Source: Chloroflexota bacterium
Lineage (GTDB): Bacteria > Chloroflexota > Anaerolineae > 4572-78 > J111
Length of the DNA stretch: 7,951 nt
Assembly: GCA_003694775.1 (NCBI GenBank)
Contig: RFJV01000368.1
Location: forward strand, 1-7,951
Direction of reading: 5' to 3'
Shown: positions 1-4,864 of the stretch, one piece after another
Layout of the letters: each line of letters starts with the position of its first letter
How positions within the stretch are numbered: the first letter of the stretch is position 1
Made by a program: the position numbers and the translations under genes
Notes under the pieces: generated by a model
Told to the model about the DNA's origin: nothing
What the model saw: the letters and a program-made list of their open reading frames with translations, nothing else
Database searches by the model: none

Positions 1-1
1 G

Positions 2-97
2 CCGGTGCACGTCCTCCAGCGCGGCGACGAGGTGCGCTCCATTGTCAACATTGCGGCGATGGCCGTCATTGATGCCCAGGAGCGGGACGGTAAATAG
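2..97 (+). CDS. 3' end of an unidentified protein (partial)
   Basis: Only the last 31 codons and a TAG stop lie in the window; the gene begins upstream of base 1. The visible tail contains V-H-V-L-Q-R-G-D-E-V-R, a small hydrophobic stretch I-V-N-I-A-A-M-A-V-I and a charged end (D-A-Q-E-R-D-G-K). The frame is open from the window edge, and a strong intrinsic terminator starts 19 bp after the stop, which supports it as a real gene end. I do not recognise the family from so short a tail. Another frame could run through the same bases, but none ends so neatly before the terminator. Confidence 0.6.
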   Translation, partial: PVHVLQRGDEVRSIVNIAAMAVIDAQERDGK

Positions 98-115
98 CAC
101 GGCAGAAAAAGCACA

Positions 116-151
116 GGGGGATGCGTCTTTAGAGACGCACCCCCCTTTTTT
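116..151 (+). terminator. Intrinsic terminator after the partial gene
   Basis: GGGGG-A-TGCGTCT pairs with AGACGCA-CCCCCC around a TTAG loop, with one bulged A, and is followed by six T. It is well placed to end transcription of the upstream + strand gene. Confidence 0.85.
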
Positions 152-178
152 GTTGCCGGGAAATAACTGCTCCGCCGT

Positions 179-199
179 CCACGAATCTTTCACGAATTG
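179..199 (+). repeat. CACGAAT repeat, left copy
   Basis: CCACGAAT, three bases, then TCACGAAT. The same two-unit arrangement recurs at 363-378 (units abutting), and related units lie near 4563-4607. The two copies flank the palindromic element at 203-344 as imperfect direct repeats. It resembles the short dispersed intergenic repeats common in Chloroflexota and other large bacterial genomes; the function is unknown. Confidence 0.5.
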
Positions 200-202
200 T
201 AA

Positions 203-344
203 CTGTTCAGCCGTCCGGACGTCAATACCCCTCACCCCACCCCCACCCGCCTTAACGGCGGGGTTCCCCCTCCCCTCTCCCGCCGGCGGGAGAGGGGAGG
301 GGGTGGCGGCGCCAGCCGCCGGGGGAGAGGTGAGGGTTGAACAG
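203..344. repeat. 142-bp palindromic, cloverleaf-like intergenic element
   Basis: Four nested or adjacent inverted repeats share one centre. The outer arms are CTGTTCA (203-209) with TGAACAG (338-344), then CCCTCACC (229-236) with GGTGAGGG (329-336). Two side hairpins follow: CCCGCC/GGCGGG (246-251/257-262) and GGCGGC/GCCGCC (305-310/315-320). In the centre is a perfect loopless 38-bp palindrome (266-303, 19-bp arms, strongly purine/pyrimidine-biased). The left arm carries a 17-19 nt insertion between the two outer stems. No gene is plausible here. It looks like a REP/BIME- or MITE-type non-coding element; with no transposase in view, mobility is inference. Confidence 0.7.
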
Positions 345-362
345 CCCGCACCTGAATAGTTA

Positions 363-432
363 CCACGAATTCACGAATAGACAGGCCGGGCGGAGCCTTA
401 TCCCCCTGGCGGGGACAAGTTGTGAATTCGTG
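363..432. repeat. CACGAAT repeat, right copy, with inverted partner
   Basis: CCACGAAT directly followed by TCACGAAT (363-378). An exact 11-bp inverted copy of CACGAATTCAC (364-374) occurs as GTGAATTCGTG at 422-432. The bases between include GC-rich filler. The rest of the gap down to 534 holds only a 7-bp inverted repeat GCCGGTC/GACCGGC (484-490/525-531) that is too weak to call a terminator; I see no gene there. Confidence 0.5.
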
Positions 433-534
433 TTGTATTCGCGATAGCCCAGGCAGACGAGTTTACGGAAGTAAGGGCGGTCTGCCGGTCGTCCTACCCT
501 TTTCATTATACAGGCTAAATTCTGGACCGGCTTT

Positions 535-939
535 TCAGTACTCAATCACCCGCGGCAGGGTTTTGGCCTGCTCTACCCAGGCCCGTACCTGATTCCGGCC
601 CGGAAGCTGGCGAACCAGCTTCTTTTCAGCGTTCACTTCTACCAGCTTGTCGTACAAATTATCCGGGTTGCGCTGGGCCAGTTCCGGTACGGTGTCTACC
701 CCGGCCGCTTCCAGCAGGTCGGCATATTCTTCCCCTATTCCCTTCACCCGAAACAGGTCGATATGGTTGACCCATTCCAGGATGAGCTTGGGACTGATAC
801 CGGTCTGGTCGGCCAGTTCTTTCCGACCTTTGGCAGTAGACCCTTTCTCCAGCAGTTGCCCGGTGGTGGTAATGCCGGCTTCCACCAGCTTCCCGGCATA
901 GACTTCGCCAATCCCTTCCACTTTTGTCAGCTTTGCCAT
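535..939 (-). CDS. DUF4332 helix-hairpin-helix protein
   Basis: A 134-aa soluble protein with no signal peptide or membrane segment. It consists of two related modules: residues 4-33 (core V-E-G-I-G-E-V-Y-A-G-K-L, then E-A-G-I) and residues 62-91 (core V-K-G-I-G-E-E-Y-A-D-L-L, then E-A-A-G-V). The G-I-G turns are helix-hairpin-helix signatures, and the layout matches the DUF4332 family, including the linking segment around L-I-L-E-W-V-N-H (52-59). HhH folds usually bind nucleic acid without sequence specificity or mediate protein contacts; the exact role of this family is not known. The ATG at 939 was chosen because AAAGGAG lies 7 nt upstream; an in-frame ATG at 987 would add 16 residues without such a site. 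It is transcribed alone, divergent from the lipoprotein gene and convergent with the gene ending at 97. No good terminator is visible downstream. Confidence 0.88.
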   Translation of the reverse strand: MAKLTKVEGIGEVYAGKLVEAGITTTGQLLEKGSTAKGRKELADQTGISPKLILEWVNHIDLFRVKGIGEEYADLLEAAGVDTVPELAQRNPDNLYDKLVEVNAEKKLVRQLPGRNQVRAWVEQAKTLPRVIEY

Positions 940-1092
940 ACCTCTGCTCCTTTCCTCAAAAGGATAATAATGAGCGATACGGCTCAAAAGAGCCGGCCTG
1001 CATTGGTAATCGGTTCAACACGCCTGGTTGTCCCCCCTAATGTTCTGCTGTATGGTCCAGAATCGGGTTGGAGAACTGCTCGATGCCGCTTT

Positions 1093-1121
1093 ATTATACC
1101 GCAGTTTCTGGGGGATGTACA
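1093..1121 (-). promoter_or_regulatory. Sigma-70-type promoter for the DUF4332 gene
   Basis: Reading the minus strand, TGTACA (4/6 to the -35 consensus), 17 bp, then a perfect TATAAT. The implied start near 1085 gives a leader of about 145 nt. That leader contains a 6-bp CGGCTC/GAGCCG hairpin with a four-base loop (980-995). Confidence 0.55.
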
Positions 1122-1202
1122 GCATTTTATTCAATATCTTCGGCAAAAGAATTTGCCCATTTATTCGTGTTGCTTATAATTTGTGGTGTTTATTATAAGA
1201 AT

Positions 1203-1220
1203 AGGTGACAAATGTCATCT
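1203..1220. promoter_or_regulatory. Candidate operator dyad beside a promoter
   Basis: TGACA-AA-TGTCA (1206-1217) is a perfect 5+2+5 dyad, extended by G/C and A/T pairs to an 18-bp imperfect palindrome. It ends 2 bp before, or at its outer edge touches, the -35 box of the promoter at 1220-1247. That is the usual place for a class II-type activator. Half-site length and spacing resemble sites of NarL/LuxR-type response regulators, but the regulator is not in the window. Confidence 0.4.
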
Positions 1221-1247
1221 TGAAAAATCCACAAATTTTTTTATAAT
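1220..1247 (+). promoter_or_regulatory. Sigma-70-type promoter for the lipoprotein gene
   Basis: TTGAAA (5/6), 16 bp, perfect TATAAT within a very AT-rich tract. The implied start near 1254 leaves a leader of about 305 nt before the ATG at 1561. A second possible promoter lies just upstream: TTGCCC (1153-1158), 16 bp, TATAAT (1175-1180). Confidence 0.6.
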
Positions 1248-1274
1248 TTTTTTATTACCTGTATTATCAGACAT

Positions 1275-1490
1275 CACGGGGAAAGTCTATCCGCGAAAAA
1301 TTGTTGGGGACAATAACGGCGAGCATTCTTTCCCTGTGGTGGGCCTGCATTTGGGGAGCAGGCCGGTAGATTCCATTCTGCAGTTCCAGCCTTAGAAAGA
1401 GGGATTCGTCTGCCGGTCGGCGCGGTTGACCGGCAAACACCATCCTGGCCTGTCGGCAGGAGGCCGGCAGAACCGAGGGGGGTGTTTTTT
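1275..1490 (+). other. Structured 5' leader of the lipoprotein gene, unclassified
   Basis: This stretch has no convincing gene but contains a chain of helices. CACGGGGAAAG (1275-1285) pairs with CTTTCCCTGTG (1328-1338), 11 bp with one G-U, enclosing ATTGT/ACAAT. GGCCTGC (1342-1348) pairs with GCAGGCC (1358-1364). TGCCGGTC (1411-1418) pairs with GACCGGCA (1428-1435). AAACACC (1435-1441) pairs with GGTGTTT (1481-1487), enclosing CTGGCCT/AGGCCGG and followed by a T-run to 1490. The last one is terminator-like though imperfect, so attenuation is possible. I could not match it to a known riboswitch class by eye. Confidence 0.35.
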
Positions 1491-1560
1491 GGTTTTACGA
1501 GGGAACCAGGGAGCGTTGATAAGGTAAGGAAATTCTAAAACAGGATATGGGAGCAATCTA

Positions 1561-2874
1561 ATGTCACACTTTCTGCGTCTGCACACTCGTTTTGGGAATC
1601 GGCATTCAGACAGGAATCAACGCCGACATCATTCGAAAACTCAAAGGCATTTGCTGTTTCAAACCGGTAGCCTGATTATCTGGTTGCTGGCTATCCTGCT
1701 GTTGGCCGGATGCACCGCTGTCGCGGCAACGGACTCTGCCGCACCGGCGGAGGTCGTACAGGTTGACCAGCCGCCGGCAATCCCGTCTCCGGCCAGCGGT
1801 TCCGGCGGAGACAGCGCCGTGCTGGCCATCCCGGCTCAAATCACCCTGGCCCCGACAGCTACCCCCTTCACCCTGCCAGAACAGGCGGCAACCGCCGAGC
1901 CAACCGCCACCGCCACCCTGGTGGTCGTCAGTACGCCAACACCCCCGCCGGCACCAACCGCTACCGCAACCAGCACCCCCACCCCGGAACCAACCGCCAC
2001 CCCTTCCCCGACGGATACCCCTACGCCGGTCGCGGTCGCCGTAGAAGAGCCTACCCCCACCCCGGTTCCCTCAGCCGGTATCCGGTATGTCGTCATTATC
2101 AGTGTGGACGGTATGCGTCCGGACGCCATCGACCGGACCGACACACCCACCTTCGACCGGCTGATTGCTCAGGGCGCATTTTCTCCCAGGGCACAGACGA
2201 TTATCCCCAGCGTAACCCTGCCCAGCCACGCCTCCATGCTGACCGGGATGCTCCCGGAACACAACGGCCTGCTGTGGGGGATGCCTTACATCGGCTGGCC
2301 CGGCCTGAACGGTCCCACCCTGATGAGCGCGGCCCACGATGCCGGCCTGTCAACGGGGATGGTCTTTGGCAAGCACAAGCTGAACTACCTGGTTCTGCCC
2401 AATTCTGTTGACCAGCTTTTTGGCGAGGACGCCCACGACCCCGATGTCCGGGACCATGCACTGGAGATTATCCGCGGTGGTTTGCCGAACGTTCTGTTTA
2501 TCCATTTTCCGGATACGGACCGGGTGGGACACGCCTACGGCTGGCTGTCGGAAAACCAGCTCTATGCTGTCAGCTATGTGGACGGCCTGATTGGGGAAAT
2601 TGTGGCCGCTTTGGAGGAGGAGGGTTACTGGCAGAACACTCTGCTTATCGTTACCGCGGACCACGGCGGACATGGTCACGGCCACGGGGATGACTCGCCG
2701 GAAGACCGGACCATCCCCTGGCTGGCCGTTGGCCCCGGTGTTCCGCAAGGGGTGACCATCGGCTCTCCTATCAACACCTTTGACACAGCCGCTACCGCGG
2801 CCTATGCCCTGGGCATTCCCATCCCGGAAAATTGGGATGGCCGCCCCGTTATGGAAATTTTCCAGTCCCGGTAA
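1561..2874 (+). CDS. Lipoprotein, alkaline phosphatase/type I phosphodiesterase superfamily
   Basis: 437 aa. Residues 1-32 are polar and rich in His and Arg, followed by a hydrophobic helix (about 37-49) ending in the lipobox L48-A-G-C51, so the mature protein is probably a membrane-anchored extracytoplasmic lipoprotein. Residues about 52-172 form a low-complexity Pro/Thr/Ala stalk. The catalytic domain runs from about 174 to 434. Its metal and active-site signatures are visible: S-V-D183-G, nucleophile T219 in S-V-T-L-P-S-H, D320-x-x-x-H324 in P-D-T-D-R-V-G-H, D367-H368-G-G, and a His cluster at 371/373/375. The superfamily hydrolyses phosphate mono- or diesters, including nucleotide pyrophosphates; the substrate here cannot be told. 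ATG 1561 has GGGAG 7 nt upstream. The n-region is unusually long for a lipoprotein signal; a TTG at residue 31 is a less likely start. The gene is monocistronic, with a terminator 17 bp after the stop. Confidence 0.9.
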   Translation: MSHFLRLHTRFGNRHSDRNQRRHHSKTQRHLLFQTGSLIIWLLAILLLAGCTAVAATDSAAPAEVVQVDQPPAIPSPASGSGGDSAVLAIPAQITLAPTATPFTLPEQAATAEPTATATLVVVSTPTPPPAPTATATSTPTPEPTATPSPTDTPTPVAVAVEEPTPTPVPSAGIRYVVIISVDGMRPDAIDRTDTPTFDRLIAQGAFSPRAQTIIPSVTLPSHASMLTGMLPEHNGLLWGMPYIGWPGLNGPTLMSAAHDAGLSTGMVFGKHKLNYLVLPNSVDQLFGEDAHDPDVRDHALEIIRGGLPNVLFIHFPDTDRVGHAYGWLSENQLYAVSYVDGLIGEIVAALEEEGYWQNTLLIVTADHGGHGHGHGDDSPEDRTIPWLAVGPGVPQGVTIGSPINTFDTAATAAYALGIPIPENWDGRPVMEIFQSR

Positions 2875-2890
2875 CGGGCGGTGGATAAAT

Positions 2891-2924
2891 AAAAAAACAG
2901 GGCGAACAAGTCGCCCTGTTTTTT
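2891..2924. terminator. Bidirectional terminator between lipoprotein and des
   Basis: ACAGGGCGA (2897-2905) and TCGCCCTGT (2911-2919) form a perfect stem around ACAAG. An A-run lies on the left and a T-run on the right, so it can serve both convergent genes, the lipoprotein (+) and des (-). Confidence 0.9.
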
Positions 2925-2964
2925 ATTCTGGTGAAAAAACCGTGGAAATTTTCTCAGGTAATCT

Positions 2965-4017
2965 TCAGGATACGGTGACAGGCACCGGCGCCGGACGGGC
3001 TTTCAACTGTCTGAACCCAATCAGTTTATTTTGTTCTTCGTCCCAGAGGCTCAATGATAAGGTCTTGATGCTGGAGCGTAAGGTCATTGTCACCGTGTTC
3101 TGGAACAGTTCGTTATCATTGTGGCATGCTTCCAGGTTGTAATTGGGAATTCTGGGGCTGAGATGGTGAATATGATGGAACCCAATGTTACCGGTGAACC
3201 ACTGCAGTACCTTGGGCAGTTTATAGAAGGAACTACCTTTCAGCGCGGCCAGACTGTATTCCCAGGAGTCATCACCGGCCCAGTATGCGTCTTCAAACTG
3301 GTGTTGCACATAAAACAACCAGGCCCCGGCTGTTGAAGCCAGGATGGTAATCGGAATCTGAATCAGGAGAAACTCTTTCACCCCAATCAGCCACATCAAC
3401 CCACCAACAACAACGGCAAGCGCCAGATTGGTCCAGTATACACTGTGTCTGACCTTCTTTAACGCTTTTTCTTTGGATGTTGGAAAACGGTACAGAAAAA
3501 CAAAGAGAGCGGTAGGGGCCACCCCAAACAGAAACAGGGGATGACGATAGATACGGTACTTTAACTTCCCCCACCAGGATGCCTGGAGATATTCCTGAAC
3601 CGTCATCGTGTAGATATCGCCGATTCCCCGATGTTCCAGATTGCCGGCGTTAGCATGGTGAATGGCATGGCTTTTCTGCCAATACCGGTATGGCGTCCAG
3701 GTGATGATGCTGGCCAGCGTCCCTACCCAATCATTGGCTTTGCGCGACTTAAAGAATGAACCATGACCACAGTCATGTTGAATGATAAACATTCTGACCA
3801 TCAATCCTGCCGCCGGGATGGCCAGCAAAAGGGTAAGCCAGTAGCCAATGGACAGGCTTTGGACCATCAGGTACCAGATGGCAACAAAGGGAATGAGGGT
3901 GTTGATAATTTGCCAGATACTTTTCCTGGCGTTGGGAATTTGATATTTTGCTACGGCTTTTTTCCACTCCTGAGAACGGATAGGAAGCTCGGAACGGGGA
4001 GGGGCTTCAGATTGCAT
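2965..4017 (-). CDS. des: Acyl-lipid fatty acid desaturase, Bacillus Des type
   Basis: 350-aa integral membrane di-iron desaturase that inserts a cis double bond into membrane-lipid acyl chains, using O2 and an electron donor. It carries the three histidine boxes H81-D-C-G-H85, H117-A-I-H-H121 and H281-H-I-H-H285, plus H239 in F-Y-V-Q-H-Q-F-E-D. Hydrophobic segments lie at about 36-55, 57-80, 162-176, 194-212 and 215-236. Recalled by eye, it follows Bacillus subtilis Des (delta-5 desaturase, 352 aa) over its whole length, including the shared core G-S-S-F-Y-K-L-P-K and L-Q-W-x-T-G-N-I-G. The double-bond position here is not determined. ATG 4017 has GGAG 6 nt upstream. It lies 97 bp after csp on the same strand with a terminator between and no clear promoter of its own, so read-through from csp is likely. 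In Bacillus the homologue is induced by cold through DesK/DesR; no such pair is in this window. Confidence 0.93.
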   Translation of the reverse strand: MQSEAPPRSELPIRSQEWKKAVAKYQIPNARKSIWQIINTLIPFVAIWYLMVQSLSIGYWLTLLLAIPAAGLMVRMFIIQHDCGHGSFFKSRKANDWVGTLASIITWTPYRYWQKSHAIHHANAGNLEHRGIGDIYTMTVQEYLQASWWGKLKYRIYRHPLFLFGVAPTALFVFLYRFPTSKEKALKKVRHSVYWTNLALAVVVGGLMWLIGVKEFLLIQIPITILASTAGAWLFYVQHQFEDAYWAGDDSWEYSLAALKGSSFYKLPKVLQWFTGNIGFHHIHHLSPRIPNYNLEACHNDNELFQNTVTMTLRSSIKTLSLSLWDEEQNKLIGFRQLKARPAPVPVTVS

Positions 4018-4052
4018 TGTAATCTCCTACAACATACTTTTATTAGATAAAA

Positions 4053-4081
4053 CAAAAGCGCGAGGAGGCCTCGCGCTTTTG
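4053..4081 (-). terminator. Intrinsic terminator between csp and des
   Basis: A perfect 13-bp stem, CAAAAGCGCGAGG with CCTCGCGCTTTTG, around a 3-nt loop. In the minus direction the stem ends in CTTTTG and is followed by TTTTAT. It would end most csp transcripts and leaves only 35 bp before the des ATG, too little for an independent promoter plus ribosome binding site. Confidence 0.85.
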
Positions 4082-4114
4082 AAAGTTCGTTATCTTACAA
4101 TCTCTAAAAGAGAA

Positions 4115-4324
4115 TTATAGTGCGACAACGTTGGTGGCCTGCAAACCTTTGGGGCCGCGCTCAATGGTAAATTCAACCGCCTGGCCCTCGTCCAGCGAGC
4201 GGTACCCATCGGACTGGATGGCCGAGAAGTGGACGAACACGTCTTCGCCACCCTCACGGGCGATGAAGCCGTAGCCTTTACCAGCGTTAAACCATTTTAC
4301 GGTTCCCTGAATTCGTTCGGACAT
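4115..4324 (-). CDS. csp: Cold shock protein, CspA family
   Basis: A 69-aa single cold-shock (OB-fold) domain, the usual length for the family. Seen directly: G-T-V-K-W-F-N (7-13), RNP1 K16-G-Y-G-F-I21 and RNP2 V29-F-V-H-F33, and the C-terminal [10 protein letters not shown]. These aromatic residues bind single-stranded RNA or DNA; family members act as RNA chaperones and transcription antiterminators. The ATG at 4324 is chosen because the protein then begins right at the domain; the upstream in-frame ATG at 4456 would add 44 residues, translate through the leader terminator and match nothing in the family. The nearest Shine-Dalgarno site, AAGGAG, is 13 nt from the AUG, an unusually long spacing that may reflect the regulated leader. 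It heads a csp-des unit and is divergent from the helicase gene. It may be induced by cold, but the family also includes constitutive members. Confidence 0.95.
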   Translation of the reverse strand: MSERIQGTVKWFNAGKGYGFIAREGGEDVFVHFSAIQSDGYRSLDEGQAVEFTIERGPKGLQATNVVAL

Positions 4325-4327
4325 AAT

Positions 4328-4406
4328 GTTGCTTTTGCTCCTTCTGCAAATGTGAAAAAAAGATAGATATGCAGGCGAGAAATTGTTGGCGCATAAAAAA
4401 AGCAAC
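4328..4406 (-). promoter_or_regulatory. Competing long-range helix at the csp start
   Basis: On the transcript, GTTGCUUUU (4406 to 4398, the 3' arm and U-run of the leader terminator) is exactly complementary over 9 bp to AAAAGCAAC (4336 to 4328). The latter sits between the AAGGAG site and the AUG. The arm can therefore pair either with AAGCAAC of the terminator (4428 to 4422) or with this second copy of AAGCAAC. The second pairing would disturb ribosome access. The complementarity is seen; the regulatory role is inferred. Confidence 0.5.
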
Positions 4407-4428
4407 CGCTGAAGTTCTGCGGTTGCTT
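4395..4428 (-). terminator. Intrinsic terminator (attenuator) inside the csp leader
   Basis: Minus-strand reading: a 10-bp stem AAGCAACCGC/GCGGTTGCTT with a 9-nt loop, ending in seven T. It lies between the csp promoter (4470-4498) and the csp ATG (4324), so it would stop transcripts after about 70 nt unless overridden. Partial antiterminator pairings are available upstream: CGGTT (4438-4434) with AACCG (4424-4420), and GTTGAAG (4457-4451) with CTTCAGC (4414-4408, one G-U). Confidence 0.8.
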
Positions 4429-4469
4429 CTATTAACCGGCCAGACGTTTCCTTCAACCTAACGAGAAGC

Positions 4470-4498
4470 AGTTTACCACACTACAGCCAGTTTGTCAA
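4470..4498 (-). promoter_or_regulatory. Strong promoter of csp-des
   Basis: Minus-strand reading: perfect TTGACA, 17 bp, TAAACT preceded by TGG (extended -10). The start near 4463 gives a 5' leader of about 139 nt, long as in many cold-shock genes. Confidence 0.75.
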
Positions 4499-4562
4499 CC
4501 CCTGTGGGTGAATTTTAAGGTTGGCCGGTTAGGGAACAATCCCCTTCATTCAGATGGAGGCG

Positions 4563-4607
4563 TCCACGAAAGATACACGAATGGTCGGCGGCGTCGTTAT
4601 TCGTGTA
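4563..4607. repeat. CACGAAT-family repeat with 9-bp inverted arms
   Basis: CCACGAA, a short spacer, then TACACGAAT (4574-4582), with ATTCGTGTA (4599-4607) as an exact inverted partner. The same unit occurs at 179-199 and 363-432. It lies between the divergent csp and helicase promoters. Confidence 0.5.
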
Positions 4608-4619
4608 CCTGTCCCCGTA

Positions 4620-4662
4620 TGGGGGGCGTGAAAAATTCGTCGAGGGCAATCCCCGCCCCCCA
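4620..4662. repeat. GC-rich inverted repeat between divergent promoters
   Basis: TGGGGGGCG (4620-4628) pairs exactly with CGCCCCCCA (4654-4662); GGG/CCC inside could extend it. It is followed by A, not T, on the + strand, and its T-run lies on the wrong side for the minus strand, so it is not an intrinsic terminator for either direction. Confidence 0.45.
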
Positions 4663-4687
4663 AAAAAACAGCCAGAACATTTATTAT

Positions 4688-4716
4688 CCCTCTGCGTCCT
4701 CGGCGTCTCTGCGGTG
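4688..4716. repeat. CTCTGCG-type dispersed repeat
   Basis: Periodic CTCTGCGTCCTC, GGCGTCTC, TGCGGTG. Short arrays of this kind ('TCTGCGTCxTCTGCG...GCGGTG') are a recurrent intergenic repeat in many bacterial genomes, including Chloroflexota. It sits 20 bp upstream of the helicase -35 box. Recognition is from memory, not from a search. Confidence 0.45.
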
Positions 4717-4735
4717 CATTAAATCCGAAGCCCGT

Positions 4736-4764
4736 TTGCCGGGATGCCCGATAGATGGTATAAT
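4736..4764 (+). promoter_or_regulatory. Promoter of the DEAD-box helicase gene
   Basis: TTGCCG (4/6), 17 bp, perfect TATAAT with a TGG extended -10. The start near 4770 gives a leader of about 95 nt. Confidence 0.75.
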
Positions 4765-4775
4765 GAAAATGTAGT

Positions 4776-4809
4776 TTAATCGGCAGAGTTTGTATATCCC
4801 CCCGATTGA
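4776..4809 (+). promoter_or_regulatory. Candidate antiterminator helix, helicase leader
   Basis: TTAATCGG (4776-4783) can pair with CCGATTGA (4802-4809), eight pairs with one G-U. This uses the last two C of the terminator's 5' arm and part of its loop, so it competes with the terminator at 4796-4830. The upstream strand is at the very 5' end of the transcript. Complementarity is seen; function is inferred. Confidence 0.4.
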
Positions 4810-4830
4810 ATGAACCTGGGGGGATTTTTT
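4796..4830 (+). terminator. Intrinsic terminator (attenuator) inside the helicase leader
   Basis: ATCCCCCC (4796-4803) pairs with GGGGGGAT (4818-4825) around a 14-nt loop, followed by a T-rich tract. It is downstream of the helicase promoter and 34 bp upstream of the ATG. No other gene ends here, so it must act on the helicase transcript itself. Confidence 0.75.
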
Positions 4831-4864
4831 ATTATTTTCGCATTTTGATTGAAGAAGGAGCATC

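Noticed and set aside
42..359. A 105-codon + strand frame across the palindromic element
   Set aside because: It overlaps the end of the partial gene in another frame, runs through the terminator and the palindrome, and its Pro/Gly-rich translation reflects the repeat, not a protein.
360..534. Possible small minus-strand gene after DUF4332
   Set aside because: The frame is short, crosses the CACGAAT repeats and has no ribosome binding site or recognisable sequence; the TATAAT near 505-512 on the minus strand lacks a matching -35 box.
1183..1395. A 70-codon + strand frame in the lipoprotein leader
   Set aside because: No Shine-Dalgarno site, it starts upstream of the inferred promoter, and the region is better explained as a structured leader.
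1836..2150. Minus-strand frame rich in Val/Gly opposite the lipoprotein stalk
   Set aside because: It is the complement of the Pro/Thr-coding low-complexity stretch; no ribosome binding site or domain.
4325..4456. N-terminal extension of csp by 44 residues
   Set aside because: It would be encoded by the leader, including the terminator hairpin; cold shock proteins start directly at the domain.
4620..4662. Possible terminator in the csp-helicase gap
   Set aside because: The stem is strong, but the A-run follows on + and the T-run precedes it on minus, so it lacks the downstream U-tract in either direction.
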